Below are positions 9,138-19,246 of a DNA stretch of 64,000 nucleotides, one piece after another. The stretch covers positions 62,001-126,000 of the forward strand of contig JBPOEZ010000002.1 in assembly GCA_051252005.1 (NCBI GenBank), in the 5' to 3' direction. This stretch comes from JACOMS01 sp051252005 (GTDB taxonomy: Bacteria; Pseudomonadota; Alphaproteobacteria; Caulobacterales; Maricaulaceae). Every line of letters starts with the position of its first letter. Within the stretch, counting starts at the first letter, position 1. The notes under the pieces were generated by a model, which had not been told where the DNA came from, made no database searches, and saw only the letters and a list, made by a program, of their open reading frames with translations. The translations under genes and the position numbers were made by a program.

Positions 9138-9850
9138 GATTGAAGCTCTTTCTTACTATCGGAAATGATACGTCCGTCTTCTATCTCTAAGATACGGTCA
9201 GCGAACGGGCGCAATCGTTCGTCATGCGTGACGCACAATATCATGGCATTGTAATCACTAGCCGCTTGACGGAGAAGCCCCGCAACATTCGCTCCGTTTT
9301 TACCATCTAGCGCCGACGTTGGTTCGTCGCAAAATATAAGAGCCGGGCTTTTCGCGAGCATGCGCGCCAACGCAACACGTTGATTTTCACCCCCCGACAT
9401 TTCATCCGGTCGAGAGAACTGACGGTTCGACAGACCAACATCATCCAAGGCTTTTTCCGCCGCCCTCTTCGCCGTCTTTGAATCAAATCCTAAGTATGAG
9501 AGCGGTAAAATGATTTGGTCAATCGCCGTTAGCGCTGGGAACAGTCCTACGGCCTGAAAAACAAAGCCGCAATGTTGGCGGCGAAAACGGTTAAGCCAAA
9601 AGTTGCTGTTTGCCCATAAGTTTTGGTCAAATGCCTTGACAGTTCCGCCGTCGGGTTTTTGCAAACCACCGAGTGAGGCAATGATTGATGATTTTCCAGA
9701 TCCCGAAGGCCCCATCAACAAAGTCAATTCACCGCGCCATAATTTGAGGTCTATGTGATCAAGCGCCACGACACGTTGCCGCTTTTGGCCAAAGACTTTG
9801 CGCACGCCTTCGCATGTTATAACTGGCTCAACTCTCTCAACAATACTCAC
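9134..9850 (-). CDS. ABC exporter ATPase, MacB/LolD/DevA type
   Basis: Walker A (GPSGSGKSS), the ABC signature (MSGGENQRVALARML) and Walker B (ALIFCDEPTSALD) are all present, followed by the switch His in VTHDE. The 238-residue size and the partners (FtsX-type permease, HlyD protein, TolC) place it in the MacB/DevA class that drives mechanotransmission export from the periplasm. GTG start at 9850 overlaps the permease stop (GTGA). It would act as a dimer on the cytoplasmic face. Confidence 0.92.
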   Translation of the reverse strand: MSIVERVEPVITCEGVRKVFGQKRQRVVALDHIDLKLWRGELTLLMGPSGSGKSSIIASLGGLQKPDGGTVKAFDQNLWANSNFWLNRFRRQHCGFVFQAVGLFPALTAIDQIILPLSYLGFDSKTAKRAAEKALDDVGLSNRQFSRPDEMSGGENQRVALARMLAKSPALIFCDEPTSALDGKNGANVAGLLRQAASDYNAMILCVTHDERLRPFADRILEIEDGRIISDSKKELQS

Positions 9851-11034
9851 CGCAATAGCTCCTGAGGGCGAGTTTTGAATATAGCAATTAAGGAAACAAG
9901 GCCTGCAAACATCGCAGCAAAAACAATGGCCGCGCTTATGTTTAAGATGTATTGAGTCGGCAAATACATAAGGATATCCCGCTCATATAATTGGAGACGA
10001 ATAAAAAGCGCTAGGCAGTAAGACATAGCAGCGCCCAATATTCCAACCCAAAGCGCTTGCTCCATTGCGATTGATGCGAGGCGCCACACAGGAACGCCTA
10101 GAGCACGCAAAGTAGCAAATTGTATGCGCTGAGCCATGATAGCGCTTCGAAGAGTTTGCACGACAATGAAGAGCGGAATCAGGATAGCGAAAATGCCAAC
10201 GACAAAGAAACCTTGTAGAGCTTTACTCTCCTTTATAAAACCCCAACCAGTTCCGCGCTGCTTCTGAGCCGGCAAGATTGCCTCTGCTCTATAAGGTTTA
10301 AGGTAATGATTGAGACGTGCTTGGGCTTCATAAACATTCACACCCTTTTTCAGTTTCACTAAAAAACTTGCAACAGATGTAGGCATGTTTGGCGGATTTG
10401 TATTGGGGTCTATAAGTTGAGCTGTTTCAAGGCTTATGAAATTATTTGATGACCTCCCCATAAGGTTTGCTCTTGCCAGCTCACCGTAACTCACACCTGC
10501 AACAAATAAATCCACGCCCGCATCCCGTGCTGGCAGTACATCATTCAGATTTGCCTTTATTTTTTTTGCCGTTGCTTTCGTCAATATGATATTTCCAACC
10601 TGGCTAAGCGTTCTTTTTTCCGCGTCGCCCAGAAGCACAGGGGTCGTCAATTTCTCAGCGTCCATATCTAAAACAAGGAACGAAATCCTTTCCGACTTTC
10701 CGTTAACAAGGACAAATGCAAAGAACTGATGCCTGATTGGCACATCAACCGTCTGGACTTCTGCGTATTCGCTAATTTGATAAAGCAAATCACTCGGCAG
10801 AGTACCCGCACCAAAACTCATGACGCCCCTCTTCACCGGCTCCTTAGGGCGATTGGCAACAATGTAGAGGTCAACATCATATGAACGCTCCAGCGCTGAA
10901 AAAGAACGCATATTCGACATCATAACCCCGCAGGCCACATAGATCATGCAGCCTGACAGCATAAGGATGGAAATCGCTGCTACGAACAACTTCCATTGAT
11001 GTCCGAGATTAGCGCGCGCGAGGGATTTCGCCAT
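9847..11034 (-). CDS. FtsX/MacB/DevC-type ABC exporter permease
   Basis: The 395-residue protein has one N-terminal membrane helix (about 15-37), a large periplasmic domain and three C-terminal helices (about 275-385), the topology of MacB/DevC permeases. The motif QFATLRALGVPVWRL at the cytoplasmic loop is typical of FtsX-fold proteins. It pairs with the overlapping ATPase gene. Substrate is unknown; the upstream M16 peptidase and signalling receptor suggest a peptide or a product released by proteolysis, which is inference. Confidence 0.88.
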   Translation of the reverse strand: MAKSLARANLGHQWKLFVAAISILMLSGCMIYVACGVMMSNMRSFSALERSYDVDLYIVANRPKEPVKRGVMSFGAGTLPSDLLYQISEYAEVQTVDVPIRHQFFAFVLVNGKSERISFLVLDMDAEKLTTPVLLGDAEKRTLSQVGNIILTKATAKKIKANLNDVLPARDAGVDLFVAGVSYGELARANLMGRSSNNFISLETAQLIDPNTNPPNMPTSVASFLVKLKKGVNVYEAQARLNHYLKPYRAEAILPAQKQRGTGWGFIKESKALQGFFVVGIFAILIPLFIVVQTLRSAIMAQRIQFATLRALGVPVWRLASIAMEQALWVGILGAAMSYCLALFIRLQLYERDILMYLPTQYILNISAAIVFAAMFAGLVSLIAIFKTRPQELLR

Positions 11035-11099
11035 ATAGTTAATCCACCAAAAAGCGTGTATTCACGCGCCTCATATCAAGAATATAGATACAACCCCAG

Positions 11100-13958
11100 T
11101 TACAATTTCGTAGCAGGCACGACTTGGATCCGATAAGCATTCTCATTTTTCAAAACGGACGCAGCCAACGCTTTCACATCATCTAAGGTCATGGCGTCAT
11201 ATTCGGCATCTCGGCTTCTAAAGTTATCAATCCCGTCGCCGCCTGTCTGCGCATCCTTAAGTACATTCATCCAATAACCATTTGTCTTGAGAGAATCGTC
11301 AAGGCTTTCCCTTATAGGTGCCATTGCCCGGTCAAATTCGTCTTGAGTAATGTTGCCCACTTGAAAGTCGGCAGCAATTTCATCAATTTTCACGAAGAGT
11401 TCCGGTATAGTTTCAGGCACAACATTCATGACGGTTGTGAGGTAACCATAACCCTCAAAAAGCGAACTAGAGTAAGCACCAACGCTTGGAGAATATGTTG
11501 CTGCCTCATCCTCTCGAATAACCTCAACCATTCGGTTGCGGAAAATTGCGCGTAAGATATTCATCTTCCTAGTGTTGGAAACATCTATGCCGTCCGGCGC
11601 AGGCCAATATACGCGTATCTGTGACTGATTATCGTCGCCTTTGTGTGGCAAGCTCACAGGCTCCGCTTTCCCTTCTGGAAATTTAACAGTGCGCATATCG
11701 GCGTGAAGATTTCGAGCATCTTTCCGTGTAGGCAAGGCCGCAAAGGTACGCGCAACTTCTTTGATGACTGTCTCTTTATCAATGTCTCCAATTACGGTTA
11801 TCTCAATAAGACCTGTCTCAAGTTGTGGCCGCAACCAAGCCTCAATTTCACTTACAGTCGGCGCGTAAAATTCGCTCTCTTCACCAAATCCGAACCGATT
11901 ATCACCGTTACGGATAAGGCGCGGAATATAACGAGACGTTACGCCCTGCACAGTCGTGTCGTGAGTAGGGTACCACGCCTGAAGCTTTTTTATGTAGTTA
12001 GCCCTTACACCTTCCCGAAATGCAGGAGCCGAGATTTTCGCAGCATAAACGTTAAACTGCGTCCCTAGGTCCTTCGGAACTGTAACTGTATTCATATAAA
12101 AAGTTTCACTTGCCTCACGGAAAGACAAATCGGTCGATACCAGCTTCCCAGCGAGCAATCGCCGAAGCTCAACGGAATCATGTGCTTCCAAACCACTCTT
12201 ATTGATAAGATTTAGGGCCATGCGGCGTAAACCTTCATCTTTTCTCGGAATTGACAAGCTGCCTTCTCCGACATCAACACGGACAAAAACGCGGTCATCA
12301 CTAAAATCGGTTTGTTTGAAATTTAAGCGAACATTATTATCGAACTTAACAAGGTAGCCATCGACATCTTCAACATGTGTCTCCGATACGACTTTACCCG
12401 GCTCACCAAACTCTGTGTATAGAAACTCTTCTGCACCAAATTTTTCCGGCGCGCTGACTGCAACCTCGCGAGAAGCGGTCAAAACTCGGCGGATCTCTGG
12501 CTCAGCATTTTCAATAGGTTCACCTGATTCCATATAAATAGACGCATCGTCAATATTACCCCAAAGCTTTACGAGCTGGGCATTCACTTCTTTCAATGTA
12601 AGCGAAGGCTTCGTTTTATTATACCATGCGAGCCGATCTCTTGGATGGGTAAAGACCCGATCATTTGCCTGGCTGTCCAAGACAGATTTGACTAATCCGC
12701 CCGTACGGGAAATGGTTGTCCGCGTGTCCGCACCTTTAGCGCTTGCCTCATAAGCCGCATCCAAGCGTTTAATATAGGTATCATATTCCTGCTGAGTGAA
12801 CCCAAATTCCAAAGCCTTACGAAGTTCTTGATCCATACCCTCTAAGGCGTTTTTCCACTCGCCTCTATGCGCACGGCCAGAAAAGCTGACACCTTCAACC
12901 AAGTCAAATGTGCTTAAGGTGCTCATGCTCGCAAATATAAAAGGGGGCTTTGGGCCGTCATAAATATTCCTCATGCGCGCCCCCATAAGGCCTGTAGCCA
13001 TCGAGTTCACCAACCGTTGACGCCGATAGGCCAGCGTGTCTGCACGTTCTTCGTAAGGATGCAGCGCATAGAAACTAATGTTCGTTAAGAGGCCCTCTTC
13101 AGTGTGAAAAGCCACACGGTTAGGCGCAATAGACTCCAGCACAACCGCGCGGTCTTCGGCAGCTTCTGTTTCAGAAGTCCAATCACCGAATGTTTCTTTA
13201 ATACGAGCCACAATAACTTCGGGATCGACATCACCAACAAATGTTACCAGCGTTTTTTGAGGATGATAATTTGCATGGTAATAAGCCTTAAAGTCGTCTG
13301 AGCTTATTGAATTTAAGCTCTCATCGGATCCAATCGGTAGCCGAGACATGAAATCACTACCAGCAGTAAGAAAATTCATGCGCGATTCCCATGCCCGATA
13401 AGCAGCCGTGTCGCGTGTGCGCTTTTCTGACAAAATTATCCCAAGCTCGCGCTCAATCGCGTCCTGATCCATTGTCAGGTTTTCCGCTGTCTCCCGCATT
13501 AACATGAAGGCTACATCAAGGACTTCATCTTTTACGGTTGGAAGATTTAATTTGTAGACGGTTTCATCTGTGCTCGTGTGCGCATTTGTGTCCGCACCAA
13601 AAGCCAGACCATGACGCTCGAGCATTTTAATCATTTCGCCCTCGGGGACATTCTTTGACCCATTAAATGCCATGTGCTCAACATAATGCGCAAGACCGCC
13701 CGTGCCAGGAAGCTCGTTAAGCGACCCCGTAGCAAAGCGAACTCTCAAAGCTCCCGTTTCTGGCGGAGTCTGGTTCCGAAGAACCGCATATCGCACCCCG
13801 TTTTCTAGTGTCCCTGTAAAGAGCGCAGGATCTTGAATAGGGCTTGCCTCAGATACCGTCTTCGGCGAGCCACATGAGCTGAGCATTACCAGAAACGCCC
13901 CCGCAAAGACCGCAGTAAATCGGAGGTTAATTCTATGCATACAGGCCGATGGGGTCAT
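11100..13958 (-). CDS. M16 family zinc metallopeptidase, lipoprotein
   Basis: ATG 13958 overlaps the FecR stop (ATGA) and has GGAAG upstream, so it is preferred to the longer TTG start. A lipoprotein signal ends at Cys29 (LSSC). The inverted zinc motif HYVEH (91-95) and the third ligand Glu171, 76 residues on, show an active N-terminal half; the C-terminal half is the usual inactive M16 repeat, with about 952 residues in total. Pitrilysin-type enzymes degrade peptides and small unfolded proteins. Here it would face the periplasm. It sits between an STN-receptor/FecI/FecR unit and an ABC exporter; a comparable mix of receptor, M16 protease and ABC transporter is the FusA-FusC-FusD ferredoxin system. 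Confidence 0.9.
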   Translation of the reverse strand: MTPSACMHRINLRFTAVFAGAFLVMLSSCGSPKTVSEASPIQDPALFTGTLENGVRYAVLRNQTPPETGALRVRFATGSLNELPGTGGLAHYVEHMAFNGSKNVPEGEMIKMLERHGLAFGADTNAHTSTDETVYKLNLPTVKDEVLDVAFMLMRETAENLTMDQDAIERELGIILSEKRTRDTAAYRAWESRMNFLTAGSDFMSRLPIGSDESLNSISSDDFKAYYHANYHPQKTLVTFVGDVDPEVIVARIKETFGDWTSETEAAEDRAVVLESIAPNRVAFHTEEGLLTNISFYALHPYEERADTLAYRRQRLVNSMATGLMGARMRNIYDGPKPPFIFASMSTLSTFDLVEGVSFSGRAHRGEWKNALEGMDQELRKALEFGFTQQEYDTYIKRLDAAYEASAKGADTRTTISRTGGLVKSVLDSQANDRVFTHPRDRLAWYNKTKPSLTLKEVNAQLVKLWGNIDDASIYMESGEPIENAEPEIRRVLTASREVAVSAPEKFGAEEFLYTEFGEPGKVVSETHVEDVDGYLVKFDNNVRLNFKQTDFSDDRVFVRVDVGEGSLSIPRKDEGLRRMALNLINKSGLEAHDSVELRRLLAGKLVSTDLSFREASETFYMNTVTVPKDLGTQFNVYAAKISAPAFREGVRANYIKKLQAWYPTHDTTVQGVTSRYIPRLIRNGDNRFGFGEESEFYAPTVSEIEAWLRPQLETGLIEITVIGDIDKETVIKEVARTFAALPTRKDARNLHADMRTVKFPEGKAEPVSLPHKGDDNQSQIRVYWPAPDGIDVSNTRKMNILRAIFRNRMVEVIREDEAATYSPSVGAYSSSLFEGYGYLTTVMNVVPETIPELFVKIDEIAADFQVGNITQDEFDRAMAPIRESLDDSLKTNGYWMNVLKDAQTGGDGIDNFRSRDAEYDAMTLDDVKALAASVLKNENAYRIQVVPATKL

Positions 13959-15058
13959 TGTTGCTTCCAATCAATTACAAGGGTTTGGGTTTGTGGGTCC
14001 GTCGACACTCTCAGATCATAAATGGCCGCAAGTTTTACAGCTTGTTGATCAATTGAGCCTGTTTTCAAAGTTCCGCTAATCCCCAGCTTTCCGATAGCAG
14101 GGTCAGCAAGCTTAATTTGGCGAACAGAATACCGATTTAATTCAGCGATAACGTCTGCTAGAGGCTCTCCGGAATAATTAATCAGGCCTTTTTTCCAGTT
14201 ACGGACATTCTCGATGACAGTTTCATCTGCCGTTTCGGCTTGGCTTTCCAAAGAGCTGAATTTCTGCCCAGGAGCCAGCTCAACTGACTTAACGGGCACA
14301 GGCTTAGATTTATCCTTAGAATCTGCAGCGTCAGGTATAATAAGCTCATCAATTTTAACCTTGCCCTCGAGCAAAATAACTTGAACGTCTTTCTCGGTAA
14401 TCCGAACATCAAACTGCGTACCAAGCGCCGTGACCCGCTGGCCATTCGCATAAACAATAAAAGGCCTGTCTGCATCATGTGCTACGTCAAAAAAGGCTTG
14501 ACCGCGTAGCAAGTAAAGTCGCCGCTTATCGGCTGTGAACTGAATTCGCACTTCACTATCAGTATTCAAAATGACTCTAGAGCCATCTGTTAACATTTTG
14601 GTTGTTTGCTCTCCAACAGCCGTAACAACATGGTGATCAACACCGCCCAAGGGAGGGCTTAGCATTTCCTTCGAGGCCACTTGTATGGGAATACTCCCGA
14701 GCGAAGCTGGCTTTGAAAACGTCACGGTCCAAATAGTTACAGCTACGAGAAGACACGCCGCCATTGCAAAGATAGTGCGGCTACGAGATAAGGGCTTTCT
14801 ATGTAACTCCAGAGCCTGTCGGCGCAGAGCCAAAATATCAATATCATCGGCAAGCGTTTCTACTGCCAAGCATTGATCTATTAGCGCCAAGTAAGCATCT
14901 TCATTGTCAGTGTTGTCACGCCGCCAAAGCGCAAACGCCCTTCGGTTTGCCGCCGTGCACGCATCGCTATCAATCAACGTAAACCAGTAGGCCGCTTGCG
15001 CGGCGCTTCCGCTCTCAGGCCAAACAAGGGCCTGATGATTTCCAAATTGAGTACTCAT
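13955..15058 (-). CDS. FecR-family anti-sigma / sigma regulator
   Basis: The order is a DUF4880-like cytosolic N-terminus (about 12-66, including the AYWFTLIDSD segment), one membrane helix (about 95-114), the FecR domain (LTDGSRVILNTDSEVRI, LLRGQAFFDVAHD, VTALGTQFDVR) and a C-terminal STN-like fold (about 300-365). FecR proteins receive a periplasmic signal from the STN domain of their TonB receptor and release or activate the paired sigma factor. ATG 15058 overlaps the sigma-factor stop by 4 bp, so the two are co-translated. Confidence 0.92.
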   Translation of the reverse strand: MSTQFGNHQALVWPESGSAAQAAYWFTLIDSDACTAANRRAFALWRRDNTDNEDAYLALIDQCLAVETLADDIDILALRRQALELHRKPLSRSRTIFAMAACLLVAVTIWTVTFSKPASLGSIPIQVASKEMLSPPLGGVDHHVVTAVGEQTTKMLTDGSRVILNTDSEVRIQFTADKRRLYLLRGQAFFDVAHDADRPFIVYANGQRVTALGTQFDVRITEKDVQVILLEGKVKIDELIIPDAADSKDKSKPVPVKSVELAPGQKFSSLESQAETADETVIENVRNWKKGLINYSGEPLADVIAELNRYSVRQIKLADPAIGKLGISGTLKTGSIDQQAVKLAAIYDLRVSTDPQTQTLVIDWKQQ

Positions 15059-15588
15059 AACTTTTCTCGGGATTTCGAAATACGCTTGAGAGCAAACATC
15101 ATATGTTTTTCAACACTGCTGACTGAAATACTCATCAATTCTGCGATTTCTCTATATTTTAAGCTTTCGAAGCGGGACAAAATAAATACGGTTCGCGGCT
15201 TTTCAGGCATCGCCAAAATTACAGCTTTTATACGTGCCAAATCATCTCTCGCTTCCAAAACTCGGTGTTGAGACGGTGTTTCGCTAATGACGCTTTCCGG
15301 CTCATAACTATCATGAAGATGCGCTGATCGAGTGACATTTCGCCGAGCATTATCTTTAAGAAGGTTTGCCGCCGTCTGAAAAACATACCCTTGCGGATTA
15401 TCCAAAGTGCTCATTTCACCACGTCTTAAAATACGAACAAAGACTTCTTGGACAAGATCTCCAACATCCCCAGAAGCAATTCCTTGCCTCAAGAAATAAC
15501 GCCGCAACGGAGCTTGAAAGCTCGCAGCAAGTCGCTCTGCCGTAAAAACCGGCGCAGTCTCTTTATCTGTCTTACGCCGGTCTGTCAC
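15055..15588 (-). CDS. FecI-like ECF sigma factor
   Basis: The 177-residue protein has sigma region 2 (DLVQEVFVRILRRG, then QGYVFQTAANLLKDNARR) and region 4 (MPEKPRTVFILSRFESLKYREIAELMSISVSSVEKHM). These match the FecI group. GTG at 15588 with GAGGA upstream is the likely start. It would direct polymerase to the receptor operon when FecR relays a surface signal. The receptor gene lies 43 bp upstream and FecR overlaps downstream. Confidence 0.93.
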   Translation of the reverse strand: MTDRRKTDKETAPVFTAERLAASFQAPLRRYFLRQGIASGDVGDLVQEVFVRILRRGEMSTLDNPQGYVFQTAANLLKDNARRNVTRSAHLHDSYEPESVISETPSQHRVLEARDDLARIKAVILAMPEKPRTVFILSRFESLKYREIAELMSISVSSVEKHMMFALKRISKSREKL

Positions 15589-15631
15589 ACTGTCCTCTGC
15601 TCACATTTACCTATCTATACCGAAGACCGGA

Positions 15632-18600
15632 TTAGAATGTCATCCGCGCACCAACAGTGAAGCGACGTCCGCCGTTAAACTGCAAAGTCGTAGGATAGAA
15701 GAAGTCAATATTCCCGTCACCAAAGGCTGACCCCGTACCACGCCGGATGTCCGCATCTTTAGCACTGGTCAACATGTCATCCCCCTCAACATAGAAAGTC
15801 ATTCGAGGCATGCGTCCGTTGGCATCAATAGTGTACGCCAGACGAAGATCCAAAGTATCAAAACTTGGAACAATGGTATTGAGATTGAACTCATCGAAGT
15901 TTTCGCCGTATTCTGACTGGAATGTGTAAATTACGCGACCAGAAAATCCGCCATCGACATATTCTAGTGATGCGTTGCCCGACCATTCCGACTGGTTTTG
16001 GAACGGACGGTCTAGCTCCAAGGTAATAACATTATTGTTGTCATCACGGGCAGATTCTAAGTCGATGAAACTACTGGTCGTGTAGGTTAAATTTCCAAGG
16101 AAACTGAAGTTAGATAAAAATTCAGGCCATGCTTCTGGGAAGAAATCTAGCTGCTTAATAAGCTCCATTTCGACACCAAATACATCCCCGCCTTCACCGT
16201 TACGCGGACGCTGAATAAAGTATTCTGCAGTCAATGGAAGCGCGGTTAAAGTCGGGTCAATGCCATTTAACGGCTCAAAATAATCAAGAAGACGTTGACG
16301 CAAATCATCCGTGGTAGCCTCATCGGCGATCAAAGTACTTGTGAAGTTATTTGAGAGCTTTTTGTAAAAGAAGCCGGCTCGAATAAGGCCTGGATTATCC
16401 TTAAAGTAATAAGACGCATCAAAATCAAAGTTATCTGTTTTGGTAGCTTTTAGATCAGGGTTTGGCTCACGGATAGTCCCTCGCTCACGTCCAGGCCGCA
16501 GATCGAGAGCATAAGTTACCGGACGCGCAACAGCCGCGATGCTAGGGTTAATGGTTGACCGGAAGAAGGCTCCTCGGAACACCATACTTTCATTTGGACG
16601 GTAGTTAGCTATCACGCTTGGCGTAAGTGTGTACTGATCATTGCTAGAATCAAAGAAGTCGATAAGACCTGCTGAAATAAAGGTCGCTCTGGGCTCTAAA
16701 TTATAGCCTGGCTGCGCCAATATGATGCTTGGCGAAGATATAGACGTGCTTTGTTTTTTATCACGCTCATATCGCACCCCGCCGACAACCTCGAGGTCCC
16801 CAAACTCAAGCTGAGACTGCACGTAAGCCGCAAACCGCTCTTCCTTAATTTCAGACGGTGAAATCGCACCAGAGATATCAATCGGATTGCCAGTCCGATC
16901 AGTTAAATTAAACCGATGCTCATTATAAGCCGTATTCGGATCATCCACTAGCAGCCCCTGAATCCCCGCAATAAATTCGCTGGCAGTTCCAGCCCGAAGC
17001 GTCGGCACATTAGACGTCATGACCCCTACTGAAGAGAGATCACCAGCACCTAAGGCCCCCGCGCTGAGATCATTAATAAACGTATTTTGGTATGTGAAAC
17101 CCACTCTATTTCGGGCATAGCTTTGTGAGCTAATCAGATTTGTGTTTGACAGAACGTCATCAGAATTAGACCGAGTAACATCTTTGTACTCACCGCCGAT
17201 TTCAATGTAATCCAGAATCGGGCTTGCAAAGTAACGTCGCGCACTCAGCTCACCAGAAAAGCTCTCCGTTTCGTCGCGCGCATCCGCGAGCGACGCAAAA
17301 GAAACATAATAATTATCAGGGTCAGATATAAAAGCACGCCCTGCGTCTGTAAGTGACAAAATAGGAATACCGTCACCTTGATGAACGACCGCGCCGCCAA
17401 CAACCCGTTGCGTCATAGCCGCATTGTCATCCGGATTAGTAACAATAGTCGCAGGATCAATCAGCGTCGTGATGGCCGAGTTTTGATCTGCCAGAAACGT
17501 AACAGAGTTTTTAAGGCGGTCTTTCCTTATCTTCGCGTAACCGACACGGTAGTCAAACTCATAATTATCAATGTCCGTTTCACCCCTGAAACTAATCGTC
17601 GTATTCGTGAGCTCTTCCGCAGAATCTTCGATCCCTAATGTTGGACGCAGCGACCTTAAATACGTTCTACGGCGCACCTCGTCATTGAGCTGAGGAATTG
17701 GCATATCGGTGGAAGACGTCAAAAAGCCCAACGTCGAACGCGATGTTGAAAATTCAGCATCCACTTTGATTTGCTGCAGATCCAACCGTAAGCGTGTATG
17801 GTCTTTAAAATCATAGGCAAAATTTAACGATGCAGTGAGATTTGTTTCGTCTCGCTCGCGGAAGAAGTAATTACCGCCCGAATATAGCGGCCCAGCGACT
17901 TCGGGATCGAAGGGGTAATCAAATCTTTCCGGGAGCAAGAATGAACTCGTAAAGCCAGCAGGCAACACCTGAGAAATTGTTTGAAGGTTCGCTGCGTCAA
18001 AGTTTTCCCGACTTGAATCACGGTATTGCACACTAGCCGAAACGCCAAAATCATCTGTTAACTGGTATGCACCCGTCACATTGTACTGCGACTCATCACC
18101 GAAACCACTTTCAAAGCCTGCTTCATACTCTGTACCGACGCTCAGATATTTCTTGCCATAATCGAGGCCAGACTTCGTTTCAATTTCAACAAGCCCGCCA
18201 GAACCCGTCGCCTCTTGGCTCGGTAAAAGTGACTTCTGAATAACGACCTGCTTGATGTTATCGGTTAGAAAGCCGCTAAGATCGACAGACCGGTCCGTCC
18301 CTGTGCCGTTAAGCTCCACATTGTTAACCTGGACATTAATGGCGTCGGAGCTAAATCCGCGAATAGAGATACGATCACCCTCCCCCGTAGCATCGTCACG
18401 GGTAAAAGCCACACCCGGTACACGGCGCAGCGCTTCTGATATCGTTTCCGCTGGAAAACTGCCGAGAAGGTCAGCCGCAACAACAGTGGCGCTGTTTGGC
18501 GCTGTGCGCTGCTGGTTAAGGGCCTGCGTTAACGATGAACGGTTAGCGAACGTAATGACGTTGTCGTCAAGATCCACCAAAGAAAAAGACAAGCTTGATT

Positions 18601-19246
18601 TCTCTCCTTCCGCGACCTTCACGAATTGCACCGAACCCGGAGCGCCAATGTAATCCACGCTTACACTGTATTTGCCAGCCGGAGCCGCTGAAAACCGGTA
18701 AAATCCGCGAATATCCGTAGCCGTTGTTCGGGTAGTGCCGACAATGCCGACAATGGCACCCGCAAGAGGTTGACCAGTCGCTTGATGAACAACCTGTCCT
18801 TCAAGCACTCCGGTTCCGCCTGTAAAAATAGGCCCGCTTTTCTGCGTTTCAGCAGTTTCCGTTTCCAATTGTGAACTGCTTTGGGCATACAACACCGCTC
18901 TCTCAGGACTTGAGGAAGTCAGCGTCGATGCATCAGAGTCATTGGCCCTAATAATAAACACATTGGGGGACATTTCATCAAATGTCAGACCAGTACCCGT
19001 TAAAATACTACTCAAACTTTCTTTAGGCTCTGTCAAATCGGGATTAACCGCCGCCACTTTGTTTTGCACAATCCCTGGCGCAAATAGGATTTCGACATTC
19101 GCCTCGTTTGCCACAGAAATTAAGGCCGTTGATAGGTCTTGGAGCTGAGTTTCTGATGATTGCGCCTGAGCGCCATTGAACAAGGCAAAAATAGCCGTTG
19201 ATGAAATGAGGGCTGTGCGGTGGAACCGTTTAGTTATATGTGGCAT
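15632..19246 (-). CDS. TonB-dependent receptor with STN signalling domain and carboxypeptidase-regulatory-like domain
   Basis: After a signal peptide ending about residue 28 comes an STN (secretin/TonB short N-terminal) domain (about 38-105), used to signal to FecR. A carboxypeptidase-D regulatory-like beta-sandwich (about 147-222, LEGQVVHQATGQPLAGA) follows, then the plug (ETISEALRRVPGVAFTRDD, ISIRGFSS) and the barrel, 1204 residues. It heads the minus-strand operon that runs into FecI, FecR, an M16 peptidase and an ABC exporter. The STN domain predicts substrate-induced, autoregulated expression. The substrate is unknown; iron complexes, a protein or a peptide are all possible. Confidence 0.92.
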   Translation of the reverse strand: MPHITKRFHRTALISSTAIFALFNGAQAQSSETQLQDLSTALISVANEANVEILFAPGIVQNKVAAVNPDLTEPKESLSSILTGTGLTFDEMSPNVFIIRANDSDASTLTSSSPERAVLYAQSSSQLETETAETQKSGPIFTGGTGVLEGQVVHQATGQPLAGAIVGIVGTTRTTATDIRGFYRFSAAPAGKYSVSVDYIGAPGSVQFVKVAEGEKSSLSFSLVDLDDNVITFANRSSLTQALNQQRTAPNSATVVAADLLGSFPAETISEALRRVPGVAFTRDDATGEGDRISIRGFSSDAINVQVNNVELNGTGTDRSVDLSGFLTDNIKQVVIQKSLLPSQEATGSGGLVEIETKSGLDYGKKYLSVGTEYEAGFESGFGDESQYNVTGAYQLTDDFGVSASVQYRDSSRENFDAANLQTISQVLPAGFTSSFLLPERFDYPFDPEVAGPLYSGGNYFFRERDETNLTASLNFAYDFKDHTRLRLDLQQIKVDAEFSTSRSTLGFLTSSTDMPIPQLNDEVRRRTYLRSLRPTLGIEDSAEELTNTTISFRGETDIDNYEFDYRVGYAKIRKDRLKNSVTFLADQNSAITTLIDPATIVTNPDDNAAMTQRVVGGAVVHQGDGIPILSLTDAGRAFISDPDNYYVSFASLADARDETESFSGELSARRYFASPILDYIEIGGEYKDVTRSNSDDVLSNTNLISSQSYARNRVGFTYQNTFINDLSAGALGAGDLSSVGVMTSNVPTLRAGTASEFIAGIQGLLVDDPNTAYNEHRFNLTDRTGNPIDISGAISPSEIKEERFAAYVQSQLEFGDLEVVGGVRYERDKKQSTSISSPSIILAQPGYNLEPRATFISAGLIDFFDSSNDQYTLTPSVIANYRPNESMVFRGAFFRSTINPSIAAVARPVTYALDLRPGRERGTIREPNPDLKATKTDNFDFDASYYFKDNPGLIRAGFFYKKLSNNFTSTLIADEATTDDLRQRLLDYFEPLNGIDPTLTALPLTAEYFIQRPRNGEGGDVFGVEMELIKQLDFFPEAWPEFLSNFSFLGNLTYTTSSFIDLESARDDNNNVITLELDRPFQNQSEWSGNASLEYVDGGFSGRVIYTFQSEYGENFDEFNLNTIVPSFDTLDLRLAYTIDANGRMPRMTFYVEGDDMLTSAKDADIRRGTGSAFGDGNIDFFYPTTLQFNGGRRFTVGARMTF

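Noticed and set aside
11643..12068. Plus-strand ORF of 141 codons
   Set aside because: Antisense shadow of the M16 peptidase C-terminal half; composition is that of a reverse frame.
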